Positions 8,033-16,542 of a stretch of 64,000 nt of DNA are shown here, piece by piece. The stretch comes from Roseitranquillus sp963709765. GTDB taxonomy: Bacteria > Pseudomonadota > Alphaproteobacteria > Rhodobacterales > Rhodobacteraceae. Every line of letters starts with the position of its first letter. The first letter of the stretch is position 1. The notes beneath the pieces were generated by a model, which saw only the letters and a list, made by a program, of their open reading frames with translations, did no database searches and was not told the DNA's origin. The stretch is from positions 111,777 to 175,776 of the forward strand of contig CAVPXL010000009.1 in assembly GCA_963709765.1 (NCBI GenBank), written 5' to 3'. Made by a program: the position numbers and the translations under genes.

Positions 8033-10590
8033 CGACCGGGCGCCGCGAGCGAGGAGCCATGCTCGTGCACGGCCTGCGCCTCGCGGTTGGCGGCGGCATC
8101 TCTGCGGCGGTAGTCGGCGGCCCGCTCGTCCGCACTCTCGTCCTCCTTGAACCGCTGGAAACGGCGTTCGTGGGCGGCGGCGCGGTCCGCATCTCCAAGC
8201 GCGCGGAAGCTGAGCGCCAGGTTGTAGTGGGCGTCCGCATCCTCGGGGTCGATCGCCAGAACGGCCTCATAGCGCGTGACCGCATCGCGGTAGCGCTCCC
8301 GCAGGAACGAAAGGCGGCCAAGGTCGCGCTGAAGGCCGCGGTCGCGCGGGAAGCGCCCGGCCAGATCGGCAAGCGCGATTGCGGCCTCGTCGAGCCGCCC
8401 CAGCGCACGCAGGGTCAGTCCCCGGAAATAGGCCGCTGCGGGATGATCGGGCGCCAGCGCCAGCGCCCGGTCGAAACGGGCCAGCGCCGCCTCGTTCGCG
8501 CCCATCGCCAGCAGGGTTCGACCGGCGTTCGACCACCCGTCCGGCCGCTCTGGCGCGATGGCGGCCACCCGCTCGAAGGCCGGAAGCGCCGCCGAGAGGT
8601 CGCGCTGGAGCAGCAGGCCGATGCCATAATCGTTCCAACGTTCCCAATCCTGCGCCCGGTCCGGGGCGGCCTGAGCAGCAGCATGGGACGCAATCCGCAG
8701 CGTGACGCTGTCCTCGGCCAGCACCTTGGCGGGGAGCCGCGGCGCCTCCGCGCCGAATGATGCCGCCACGGCAGGTGAGAGCGGCACCGTGCCGCCCCAG
8801 GCGAACGCCGTCAGCGCCGGCTGGAACTTGCGGTAGCGCAGCCGGGCCGTCACCATGATCGGCCCCTCGCTCGCCCGGTCGGGAATCGTGACTCGATAGC
8901 GCGCGACCTCGGCGGCGCCTGGCCCGATCGTGCGCCGATAGACGACCGCGCGCGCCTCCCAGGCGTTGCGCTTGTCGATTGGCGCCCCGTCGCGATCCAC
9001 CATCAGGATGCGGTAGACATGGGCATCCGGGTCGCGCGCGCCCGCCTCGTCCTCCTGCCCGCTGGCGAAGACGAGCGCACCGGCCGCGTCCCGCGCCGTC
9101 ACCTCGAGCCACGCGTCGGCACCGTCCGCCGTTCCGCCGGGGAAGGCGTGGCCGAGACCGGCGTTGCGCACCACGACGTCGATGCGAACCGTCTCGCCGG
9201 GCGCGACAGTCACGAGCGACCGGTCGAGGGGCGCCGCCGGGCCCGCTCCGGGAAGTGTGGCGGCGAACACGTCGACGCGCAGCCTGTCCTCGGCAAGAAA
9301 GTCGGCGATCGCCTCGATCTGGCGCCCGAAGCCGTTGACGAGCGGCAACGCGTCGTTGGCGGCCGGGAACCGGTGAGAGTGCAGCATCGGCCCTGCGTGA
9401 TCCTCCTTCTCGGCGCGGACCACCGGCATGTGGCAGTCGACACAGGTCCGCGGCGTCGGCGGAAAGTAGAAGGCGGCGACCCCCTGCCCCGAGACGCCGC
9501 TCCTCTGCCAGGCGTCATATTCATCGAACCCGCGCACCCAGCGATAGTCGTTGAGCGGCACGTCGAGGTGAACCTTGTGACAGACAGAGCAGAACTCGGC
9601 CGGCTGCTCGCGCATGAACGGCTTGATGAACGTCCGCCGGTGGATCTCGGGATTGATCCGCAGCACGGCCTCCTGCAGTTCGCGCAGCGCGGGCCCGGCG
9701 TCCAGGCTGAGAGCATGGAGCGACGTGAAGCCCAGCGTGTAGTCCCCCTGCCCGGTCGTGCCGCCGACATGGGTGATCGCGTGGCACACCACGCAAGGGA
9801 TCCCCGCATGCGCCTCGGGCCTCTCGAGAAGGTCGGCGGCGGGAATGTCCATCGCGCCGGTAAAGAGCAGCGCGGGATCGTGGCAACTGGCGCACCAGCG
9901 CGAGCGGCGCGTGCCGGCCCGGTCCTGAAGATAGACGATCGACGCGAGGTACCACTGATTGTTGAACGACGCGAAGCGGTGGGCCGACTGGGACCAGTCC
10001 TCGTATATCTGGGCGTGACAGTCGCGGCAGCGCTCGCTGTCGAGGAAGAAGCCGGCGGGAACGGTGTCGCCCTCGACCGTGGCGAAGCCCGGGAAGTTCG
10101 GTCGCGACGGGTCGGTAGCCAGATCGCCCATCGCCGCCGGCGCGATGCCGTCGTTGGCGATCTTGTGCGCTGACCGCCACTGTCCCTCACGAAGGTAGAT
10201 CGCGGCGGCGGCGAGCGCGACGGCGACACCTGCGGCCATCACGAGACGCGTTCCCGGCCGCCCGCCCCGGACCACGGCGAGGTCGGCGGCAAGGATGGCG
10301 ACGCCGGCGATTGCGAGCCCCGCATGAAGCGGCACCAGGACGGCCAGCACGCCGCCCGCCCCCGCGACGAGGATCGCCCCGGCGGGTGCTGCGCTCAGAG
10401 CGACGAGCCCCCAGCCGATGCGCGACCGCCGCGGCCACTTCAGGCCTAGATGCAGGAGCAGCGCGAGGCCCAGAGCGATGTGCGCCAGAAGGGCGAGGAT
10501 CGTGGAGATCCAGGCGACCGGCCAGGAATAGACGAAGAAGCCCGTCGCGAGCAGCGCGCCTATCGCGAGTGCGCCGGATTTTGCCCTCAT
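8029..10590 (-). CDS. Membrane-anchored five-haem cytochrome c with C-terminal TPR repeats
   Basis: An 853-residue protein. Residues 1-150 form about five membrane helices. Five CxxCH haem c sites follow: CRDCH (188), CASCH (233), CVVCH (266), CSVCH (334) and CVDCH (383). After a beta-rich segment, TPR helices start near residue 640 (SNAGRTLLAMGANEAALARF, then DADAHYNLALSFRALGDADR). The haem region resembles the cytochrome c-554/multihaem fold used in electron transfer. The gene starts 4 bases after the ABC-amidohydrolase fusion gene and overlaps the CRTAC1 gene, so it belongs to the same operon. It should sit in the inner membrane with its haems in the periplasm. Its link to the RiPP pathway is inferred only from position. 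Confidence 0.85.
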   Translation of the reverse strand: MRAKSGALAIGALLATGFFVYSWPVAWISTILALLAHIALGLALLLHLGLKWPRRSRIGWGLVALSAAPAGAILVAGAGGVLAVLVPLHAGLAIAGVAILAADLAVVRGGRPGTRLVMAAGVAVALAAAAIYLREGQWRSAHKIANDGIAPAAMGDLATDPSRPNFPGFATVEGDTVPAGFFLDSERCRDCHAQIYEDWSQSAHRFASFNNQWYLASIVYLQDRAGTRRSRWCASCHDPALLFTGAMDIPAADLLERPEAHAGIPCVVCHAITHVGGTTGQGDYTLGFTSLHALSLDAGPALRELQEAVLRINPEIHRRTFIKPFMREQPAEFCSVCHKVHLDVPLNDYRWVRGFDEYDAWQRSGVSGQGVAAFYFPPTPRTCVDCHMPVVRAEKEDHAGPMLHSHRFPAANDALPLVNGFGRQIEAIADFLAEDRLRVDVFAATLPGAGPAAPLDRSLVTVAPGETVRIDVVVRNAGLGHAFPGGTADGADAWLEVTARDAAGALVFASGQEDEAGARDPDAHVYRILMVDRDGAPIDKRNAWEARAVVYRRTIGPGAAEVARYRVTIPDRASEGPIMVTARLRYRKFQPALTAFAWGGTVPLSPAVAASFGAEAPRLPAKVLAEDSVTLRIASHAAAQAAPDRAQDWERWNDYGIGLLLQRDLSAALPAFERVAAIAPERPDGWSNAGRTLLAMGANEAALARFDRALALAPDHPAAAYFRGLTLRALGRLDEAAIALADLAGRFPRDRGLQRDLGRLSFLRERYRDAVTRYEAVLAIDPEDADAHYNLALSFRALGDADRAAAHERRFQRFKEDESADERAADYRRRDAAANREAQAVHEHGSSLAAPGR

Positions 10591-10594
10591 CGGC

Positions 10595-13500
10595 CTATCC
10601 CTCCGGTCCGCTCGGCAGCCATGGGCCGGGGTTCGTGGTGAACAGCGCGTCGCGGTCGATGCGTGCGCCGCGGAACCAGACCTCGCGAACGTCCCTCAGG
10701 GCGGCGATGTCGTCGGCCGGGTCGGCGCCCAGAACGACGAAATCGGCGTGGGCGCCCGGAGCGAGACGCCCGATGTCGCGCGCGCCCAGTCGGTCGGCGG
10801 CGCGGCCGGTGGCCGAGAGCAGCGCCTCGCTCGGGGTCAGGCCGCAGGCCGCCACCAAGAGTTCCAGCTCGCGCAGCAGGCCCGGTCCGTGGAACACGCC
10901 CGCGTTGCCCGCGTCGCTGCCCGCCACCAGCGGGATCCCGGCCGCGTGCGCCCGGCGGCAGCCGTCCTGTGCGCCATCGAAGCGGCGGGCATAGAAGGCC
11001 GCCTGCTCCGGCTTGCCGCGCAGCCCGGCGAACCAGGCGTCGGGCGAGCCGAGCGAGTCGAGGACGACCGGCAGCACCCAACGCTCCACCGCCGGATCGA
11101 CGTGGACCCCCGGTCCGATCGCCTGGGCAAGCGCCTCGTAGGACACAAGCGCCGGTATCAATGTGACGCCCGCCTCGGCCATCGCGGCGACCGTGGAATC
11201 GGTGAGGTCGGGGGGGACGTGTTCGATGCTGTCGGCGCCGGCCGCGACGGCGAGACGGGCATGGACGTCGCTGTCCACATGCACCGCGACCGGCAGCCCA
11301 GCCTCGTGCGCGGCCGCAATCGCGCTCCGAAGCGCAGGCTCCGGCAGGACCGGAAAGGCGCGGTCGGAGCTGCCGGCCTCGAGGTAGAGCATGACGAGGT
11401 CAACCCGAAGCCCGACGAGTTCCGCCACCGCCGCCGCAGCCTCCTGCGGCGTCTCGACCTGGAACGTCGCGCGCGACGCAAGGCCCGGAACCGTGCCGAA
11501 GATCGCGGCAGGGTGGCCGCCGGGCGCGGTGAAGCTCCGCCCTGTTAGGAAGATCCGGGGCGCACGCATCGCGCCGCTCTCGACGGCGTCGCGCAGAGCC
11601 AGCATATCGGCCTCGATGTCGGTCATCGACACGACGGAGGTGATGCCGAGGGCAAGGTAGACCTGCAGGTCGTGAATGATGCGCGGCGGAACGAACTCTC
11701 CCGAGCTCGCCGCGCCGCCGCCCGAGGCCCCGACATGGGCATGCGACTCCACGAGGCCGGGAACGATGTGAAGCCCGCTCAGGTCGTGAACCTCGGCCCC
11801 ATCGGGCGGCTCGTCGCCCGCCGGCCCCGCGAAGACGATCCGGCCGTCCGCGATCTCGAGCCGGCCGGGCGCGAAGACGCCGCCGCTTCCGTCGTGGATG
11901 GTCGCTCCGACGAACACCTGCACAAGCCGGGGCGCGGCGGGCGCGAGGGCCGCATCCGCCGGCGGAGACTCGACCCGGGTCGGCGCCGCGAGCAGGGCCG
12001 CGATGTAGAGCCCGCCGAGGCCGAGCGCCACGAGCGCCAGGCCGCGCCGGCTCAGCGGCGCATCGGTCTCCCAGCGGAAGAGGAGCGCGTTGCAGGCGAA
12101 CGCGACCACCCCCGTGGCGAGCAGGACCAGGACGGAGAAGGCATGCGCCTCGAGGGTCGTTTCGCCCGCGATCGCGCCGCGCAGCAGGTCGACGACATAG
12201 GTCGACGGAAGCAGCGCCGCGACACGCTGCAGCCCGTCCGGCATCGACGAAAGCGGGATCGCCGCGCCTGACAGGAACGCCAGCGGAAAGAAGAGAAGGT
12301 TGCTCAATGCGGGCGCGACGCGCATGTCGCGGGCGACGCTGCCGACGATGAGCCCGAGCGGCACGAAGGCCGCGGCCGACACCGCGACCGCCCCGGCAAG
12401 CGCCGGCACGCCGCCGGCGAACAGCACGCCGAAGGCAATCCGCGCCACCGCGAGCTGGAGCGCCATCGAGACAAAGATGTTGAGCGCGGCGGTGATGGCG
12501 TGCGACGCGACCACGGTACTCGCGGAAATCGGGGTCGCGCGGTAGCGGCGGTAGAGGCCAGCCTCGCGCAGGCTGACCATGTGCAGCGAGATGCCGAAGA
12601 ACGCCGCGGCGATGAGGTTGATCGTCAGGATGCCGCCAAGAACCCGCTGGCGCTGCGCCGGATCCTCGCCGCCGAAGACCGCCATCAGCCCGACGAGCAG
12701 CAGGAGCGGGAAGGCCAGGTTCCAGAAGAGGGCGATCGGGGCCCGCCAGGTCTCGATCAGGAGGCCTCGGGTAAGCGCGCCGGTTCCGCGAAGAGCGCTC
12801 ATCGGCTCTCTCCCGCCGCCGCAGGAACTCTCGACCTCGCCCGCGTCGACCTCGGTCTTCGCCGCGCCGACGAGACCGAGATAGGTCTGCTCCAGGCTCG
12901 GCGCGCGGATCCTCAGGTCATGCAGCGCCACGGCGTCGGTCTCCACGAGGGCTGCGACGGCGCGCAGCGCGGCGGCAGCGTCGTCGGCGGCGTACTGGCG
13001 GTGCCGGCCCTGATCGGCGACGCGGCGCGCGCCGGCCTTCAGCAGCGCATCGTCGTCGAACCCGTTCGCCGTCGTCAGGACGATCCGCGTCTCGCCGGGA
13101 CGGTCCCGAACCAGATCGCCGGGCGCGCCGTCGGCCACGATCCGGCCGGCGTTCAGGACCATGACCCGGTCGCAGAGGGTCTCTGCCTCCTCGATGTAGT
13201 GCGTCGTCAGGAGGACCAGCCGTTCGCGGTGGTGCAGCTCTCGCAGGAGGTCGTGGAGCGCGCGCCGCGAGACCGGATCGAGGCCGCTCGTCGGTTCGTC
13301 GAGGACGAGGATCGCCGGGTCGTTGACCAGGGCCATCGCGATGGCGAGTCGCTGGCGTTCGCCGCCCGAGAGGGTGCGGTTGAGAGCGCGTGCCCTGTGG
13401 GCGAGGCCCACGCGGTCCAGCAGCGGCCCCGGAGGAAGCGCCGTGCGGAAGAAGCCGCCGATCATCCGCAGCGTCTCGAGCGGCGTGAGCGATTGCGGCA

Positions 13501-13756
13501 GCGGCGAGGTCTGCAGCTGGACGCCGAGGCGCTCGCGCAGGATCGGGCCGTCGGTCGCGGGATCGAGGCCGAGCACCCTCACCTCGCCCGAGCTGCGCGG
13601 CCGCAACCCCTCCAGGATCTCCACCAGTGTCGTCTTGCCTGCGCCGTTCTGTCCCAGCAGTCCGACGATCCCGCCGCCGTCGAGCCTGAAGGTGACGTCC
13701 TCGAGCGCCTGGACGCTGCCATAGGTCTTCGACAGGTGCTCGACCGAGATCAGCAT
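10595..13756 (-). CDS. ABC exporter ATPase-permease fused to a metal-dependent amidohydrolase
   Basis: One unbroken frame of 1053 residues joins three domains. Residues 1-~315 are an ABC ATPase of the multidrug/antibiotic export type (Walker A GQNGAGKTT, signature LSGGERQR, Walker B ILVLDEPTSGLDP, switch His in TTHYIEEAE). Residues ~319-590 are an ABC-2 permease with about six helices (REAGLYRRYRATPIS). Residues ~600-1053 are an imidazolonepropionase/prolidase-like amidohydrolase with HAHVG (near 669), HVDSD, IEHVPPDL and the metal-binding Asp of AGSDAGN. Where many relatives have a lysine (DxxKxY) this has Met (VDLVMLYLEAG). ATG 13756 was chosen because it begins the ATPase; it overlaps the CPBP gene by 7 bases. 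An internal ATG at 12802 could also start the permease part. Likely role: export of the RiPP, with the hydrolase acting on it, its leader or a conjugate. Confidence 0.85.
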   Translation of the reverse strand: MLISVEHLSKTYGSVQALEDVTFRLDGGGIVGLLGQNGAGKTTLVEILEGLRPRSSGEVRVLGLDPATDGPILRERLGVQLQTSPLPQSLTPLETLRMIGGFFRTALPPGPLLDRVGLAHRARALNRTLSGGERQRLAIAMALVNDPAILVLDEPTSGLDPVSRRALHDLLRELHHRERLVLLTTHYIEEAETLCDRVMVLNAGRIVADGAPGDLVRDRPGETRIVLTTANGFDDDALLKAGARRVADQGRHRQYAADDAAAALRAVAALVETDAVALHDLRIRAPSLEQTYLGLVGAAKTEVDAGEVESSCGGGREPMSALRGTGALTRGLLIETWRAPIALFWNLAFPLLLLVGLMAVFGGEDPAQRQRVLGGILTINLIAAAFFGISLHMVSLREAGLYRRYRATPISASTVVASHAITAALNIFVSMALQLAVARIAFGVLFAGGVPALAGAVAVSAAAFVPLGLIVGSVARDMRVAPALSNLLFFPLAFLSGAAIPLSSMPDGLQRVAALLPSTYVVDLLRGAIAGETTLEAHAFSVLVLLATGVVAFACNALLFRWETDAPLSRRGLALVALGLGGLYIAALLAAPTRVESPPADAALAPAAPRLVQVFVGATIHDGSGGVFAPGRLEIADGRIVFAGPAGDEPPDGAEVHDLSGLHIVPGLVESHAHVGASGGGAASSGEFVPPRIIHDLQVYLALGITSVVSMTDIEADMLALRDAVESGAMRAPRIFLTGRSFTAPGGHPAAIFGTVPGLASRATFQVETPQEAAAAVAELVGLRVDLVMLYLEAGSSDRAFPVLPEPALRSAIAAAHEAGLPVAVHVDSDVHARLAVAAGADSIEHVPPDLTDSTVAAMAEAGVTLIPALVSYEALAQAIGPGVHVDPAVERWVLPVVLDSLGSPDAWFAGLRGKPEQAAFYARRFDGAQDGCRRAHAAGIPLVAGSDAGNAGVFHGPGLLRELELLVAACGLTPSEALLSATGRAADRLGARDIGRLAPGAHADFVVLGADPADDIAALRDVREVWFRGARIDRDALFTTNPGPWLPSGPEG

Positions 13757-14526
13757 CGCACCGACCCCCTCCGGGGCGACGAAGGATCTTTCCGGTCGGG
13801 CCGCGCGCGGGGATCGCGGCCTGCCCGCGACCCGTCGCGGCGGAAGAAGAAGATGACGAATGCGGCGTGGCAGATCACGGCCGGCACGACGCTGCCGGAC
13901 GCCACGACCAGGAGTCCGCCCACCAGCGAGATCGACAGGCAGCCGGCCGAGATGACGACGGCCTGAAAGCGGGTCCGCACCTGCACGACCTGTTGCAGCC
14001 AGAAGAGCACCCCCGCCAGGACGATGGCCACGGCGGCGTTGGACCGTTCCCACAGGACGAGCAGCACGGCGCCGCGAAAGAACATCTCCTCGACGGCGGC
14101 CGCGGCGGCGCCGAGCAGCGGCGCGACCGCCGGCGAGGCGGCGCGGATGCCCTCCATCCACGGGATCTCGGCGATTTCGGCGAACGGGACACGCCCCGGC
14201 CCGACGGCAACGACGTAGAGCGAGACGAGCAGGTTGCAGAGCGACACCTCGGCGACGACGCCGAGCAGGATGAGGCCCGCGTCATCCGGCCTCAGGCCGA
14301 GCCACGCGCCCGCCGGCAGCCCCGCGAGACCGGCAACGGCCGCCGCGCCCGCAAGACCCGCAGCGAGATAGGCGCCCGAGAGCAACATCGAGCGGATCGC
14401 GCCGGCGCCGAGCGGCACGCGCCCCATGAGGCGCAGGACGAGCGGCTGCACGAAGCGGGCCCGGTCGGAGAGATACCACAGCATTCGCCCCCAGAGCAGC
14501 GCCAGGAGCGAGGAACCCCGCCGCAA
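13750..14526 (-). CDS. CPBP family membrane protein (second copy, degenerate active site)
   Basis: A 258-residue polytopic protein of the CPBP/Abi family of intramembrane proteases. The first motif EExxxR is present (VEEMFFRG, near residue 146) and a late His is present (VICHAAFV). The middle motif, normally F-x-x-x-H, reads LFWLQQ, so its His is missing. The Arg/Asp-rich C-terminal tail has no clear function. CPBP proteins accompany many bacteriocin clusters as immunity proteins or leader proteases (SagE-like). The missing His suggests this copy may have lost catalysis and act in self-protection; that is inference. It overlaps the ABC-fusion start by 7 bases and lies 11 bases after the other CPBP gene. 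Confidence 0.8.
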   Translation of the reverse strand: MRRGSSLLALLWGRMLWYLSDRARFVQPLVLRLMGRVPLGAGAIRSMLLSGAYLAAGLAGAAAVAGLAGLPAGAWLGLRPDDAGLILLGVVAEVSLCNLLVSLYVVAVGPGRVPFAEIAEIPWMEGIRAASPAVAPLLGAAAAAVEEMFFRGAVLLVLWERSNAAVAIVLAGVLFWLQQVVQVRTRFQAVVISAGCLSISLVGGLLVVASGSVVPAVICHAAFVIFFFRRDGSRAGRDPRARPDRKDPSSPRRGSVRC

Positions 14527-14537
14527 GGGCCAGCAAG

Positions 14538-15194
14538 TCAGGCATGCCGCCGCCCCGCCACCTGAAGGAGAAGGAGGCTCTGCAGGCCATGCGCAATCAG
14601 CGGCGGGACCAGGCTGCCGCCAGAGCCGACGTAGAGGCCGGCGAACACCAGTCCGACGAGCGTCTTGGAGAGCACCGCGGCGGCGCCGAAATAGAGGTGG
14701 TTGAAGCCGTAGAGCAGCGCCCCGCCGAGGATGGCGGCGCCGGGCGCGAGGCCCCAGCCGCGGAACACGTCGTAGGCGAGCTGCCGGTAGACGAGCTCCT
14801 CGCCCGCGGCGATCAGCAGGACAAAGCCCAGGGTCGCGAGGCCGGGTCCCTCGCGCCAGAACGGGTGCAGGGCAACGGGTCGCCGCAGGGCGCCGAGCGA
14901 CCCCGTCCGCGTGAGGCTCTGCACTGTCGCTTCGAGGGCGATGCAGGCCGGGGCCGCGAGGATGGCGAGCGCCACCAGCCAGGCCCCTGCGGGACGGACG
15001 GCAAGCCGCGCGGGATCGAGCTGCCCCACCGCCACGACGATCAGCGCGAAGGGCAGCACCAGCAGGGCCAGGAATGCCGGCGACGCCTGCCGCGCGTCGA
15101 TCCCCCTCAGAGCCGCGAGCGCGGCGCTGAACCCGGCGGGGAACGCCGCGGCCGCGAGCAGCAGCGCGTCAAGGAAGAGGATGGGGGATGTCAT
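14538..15194 (-). CDS. CPBP family intramembrane protease (complete active site)
   Basis: A 218-residue membrane protein with all three CPBP motifs: EExxxR in AAGEELVYRQ, F-N-H in YGFNHLYFG, and the last His in PLIAHGLQ. About seven helices are visible. The ATG at 15194 starts MTSPILFLDALLL and lies 26 bases inside the end of the YcaO gene, which implies translational coupling. In streptolysin S-type clusters the equivalent SagE protein is thought to cleave the leader peptide and/or give immunity, so this is the best candidate here for maturation of the precursor at 20006-20227. An alternative is pure immunity function. Confidence 0.85.
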   Translation of the reverse strand: MTSPILFLDALLLAAAAFPAGFSAALAALRGIDARQASPAFLALLVLPFALIVVAVGQLDPARLAVRPAGAWLVALAILAAPACIALEATVQSLTRTGSLGALRRPVALHPFWREGPGLATLGFVLLIAAGEELVYRQLAYDVFRGWGLAPGAAILGGALLYGFNHLYFGAAAVLSKTLVGLVFAGLYVGSGGSLVPPLIAHGLQSLLLLQVAGRRHA

Positions 15195-16542
15195 TGCAGA
15201 TCCCTCCGAACGCTTCGATCCGCGGATGAGCCGAGTACGGCACACCGGGCACGCACATGGTCACCAGTTCTGGCAGGAACACCCGGGCGACGTGCCAGCC
15301 ATAGTCGCGCGTCTCCGGCGGCGTGATGTCGAGAAAGACGCCGTGCTCCGAGACAGCGGCAAGCTGACGCAGGAGACGGGCGGTATCGCCGCGCATGTCG
15401 CCGGTCTCGTGGCGCGGCATGCCGCTCAGGACCTCGGTGCCGTCGATCATGTCATGGACCGTGCGGCGCTTGGCCGCCGCATCCCGCGGATCCGCGAAGT
15501 AGGCCACGTTGCGGTCGAGATCGGTGAAGCCGCCGCCGGTCTCGACGAAATACTGCCGGGGAAGGTAGAGCGGCCCGAAATAGCCCAGGAACGAGATCGC
15601 CACCGCTTCCATCAGCGCACGGTAGGCGGCGTGCACCGGATCGAGGCTGCCCTGCGCCCCGAACACGATGAGCGGCCGCGCATCACGCCGGTTCTCGAGA
15701 ACCGCGCCGATGACGTGCGCGTCGGGCATGTCCGGCAGCCGAAGATCGAGAAGCGTGACCTCGAACGCCGAGTCCGGCGAGAACAGGTCGGGGCAGAGGC
15801 CGGCCAGCGTCAGGTCGTTCATCGCCACCCGCCGCGCGCCGCGCGCCGTGTACCAGGTGACCATCAGCGCGTCGATCTCGAGGAACTCGAGCGCCGCATT
15901 CTGCAGCGCCTTCTCGAACGAGGCATGGCAGGCGGTGCCGGTCGAAAAGCCCGGACTGAACGGCACCTCGCCCTTCTCGGTGGCGGGGCGGTATCCCACG
16001 AACAGCATCTGCGCCGGCGCCCAGACCTGCCGCTCGGGGTCGGCGATCGAGGCGCAGCGTACCCAGCCCACGACGTCGTCCGGCGCGAGGCGGCGCAGGC
16101 CCTTGTAGTCGCCAGCGTTGAGCCGGGCGTAGTCCTCGTCGCCGTAGAGCGTCAGCAGCTCGAACGGCACGACCTCCTCGGTCGCGGCCATCTCGCGCCA
16201 GCTCGCGTAGCGCAAACGCTCGCCCAGCGTGAGCGGCGCGACCATGAGCGCGTAGCGCTCGATGGCTTCCGCGGCGAGGCGGATCAGCGCCTCCTCGTAG
16301 AACATGCCGTAGCCGCTCAGGTGGTACTGCATCTCCAGTTCGGGGTTCAGCAGCACCTTGTGGTAGGCGGGCATGTTCGCCACCACCGAGCGGATCGCGA
16401 GATCGCGCGAATAGCGCACCGGGCTCGCCAGCAGGCTCTGGACGATGCCCGCCTGCTCGCCGCAGATCCGCTTCAGGACGTTTTCGACCAGGTGCGTGCC
16501 GTATGGGTAGGCGCGCAGCGAGGGGCGCGGCAGGGCGGTCAT
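15169..16542 (-). CDS. YcaO cyclodehydratase (D protein) of a TOMM pathway
   Basis: A 457-residue YcaO domain protein. It has the family layout with the ATP-binding acidic/Glu-rich segment EEALIRLAAEAIERYAL, then FSTGTACHASFEKALQNAALEFLEIDAL, and PVHAAYRALMEAVAISFLG. It ends in PHPLP, the C-terminal PxPxP motif linked to azoline formation in TOMM biosynthesis. In these pathways YcaO uses ATP to cyclise Cys, Ser or Thr of the precursor to thiazoline or oxazoline, with a partner C protein; that partner is encoded directly upstream and its stop overlaps this ATG (16539-16542). The precursor at 20006-20227, rich in Cys and Ser at its end, is the obvious substrate. Confidence 0.92.
   Translation of the reverse strand: MTALPRPSLRAYPYGTHLVENVLKRICGEQAGIVQSLLASPVRYSRDLAIRSVVANMPAYHKVLLNPELEMQYHLSGYGMFYEEALIRLAAEAIERYALMVAPLTLGERLRYASWREMAATEEVVPFELLTLYGDEDYARLNAGDYKGLRRLAPDDVVGWVRCASIADPERQVWAPAQMLFVGYRPATEKGEVPFSPGFSTGTACHASFEKALQNAALEFLEIDALMVTWYTARGARRVAMNDLTLAGLCPDLFSPDSAFEVTLLDLRLPDMPDAHVIGAVLENRRDARPLIVFGAQGSLDPVHAAYRALMEAVAISFLGYFGPLYLPRQYFVETGGGFTDLDRNVAYFADPRDAAAKRRTVHDMIDGTEVLSGMPRHETGDMRGDTARLLRQLAAVSEHGVFLDITPPETRDYGWHVARVFLPELVTMCVPGVPYSAHPRIEAFGGICNDIPHPLP

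Noticed and set aside
13757..14161. N-terminal extension of the ABC-amidohydrolase frame upstream of 13756
   Set aside because: The extra 135 residues are Arg/Gly-rich, overlap the CPBP gene on the same strand and precede a normal ABC ATPase start.
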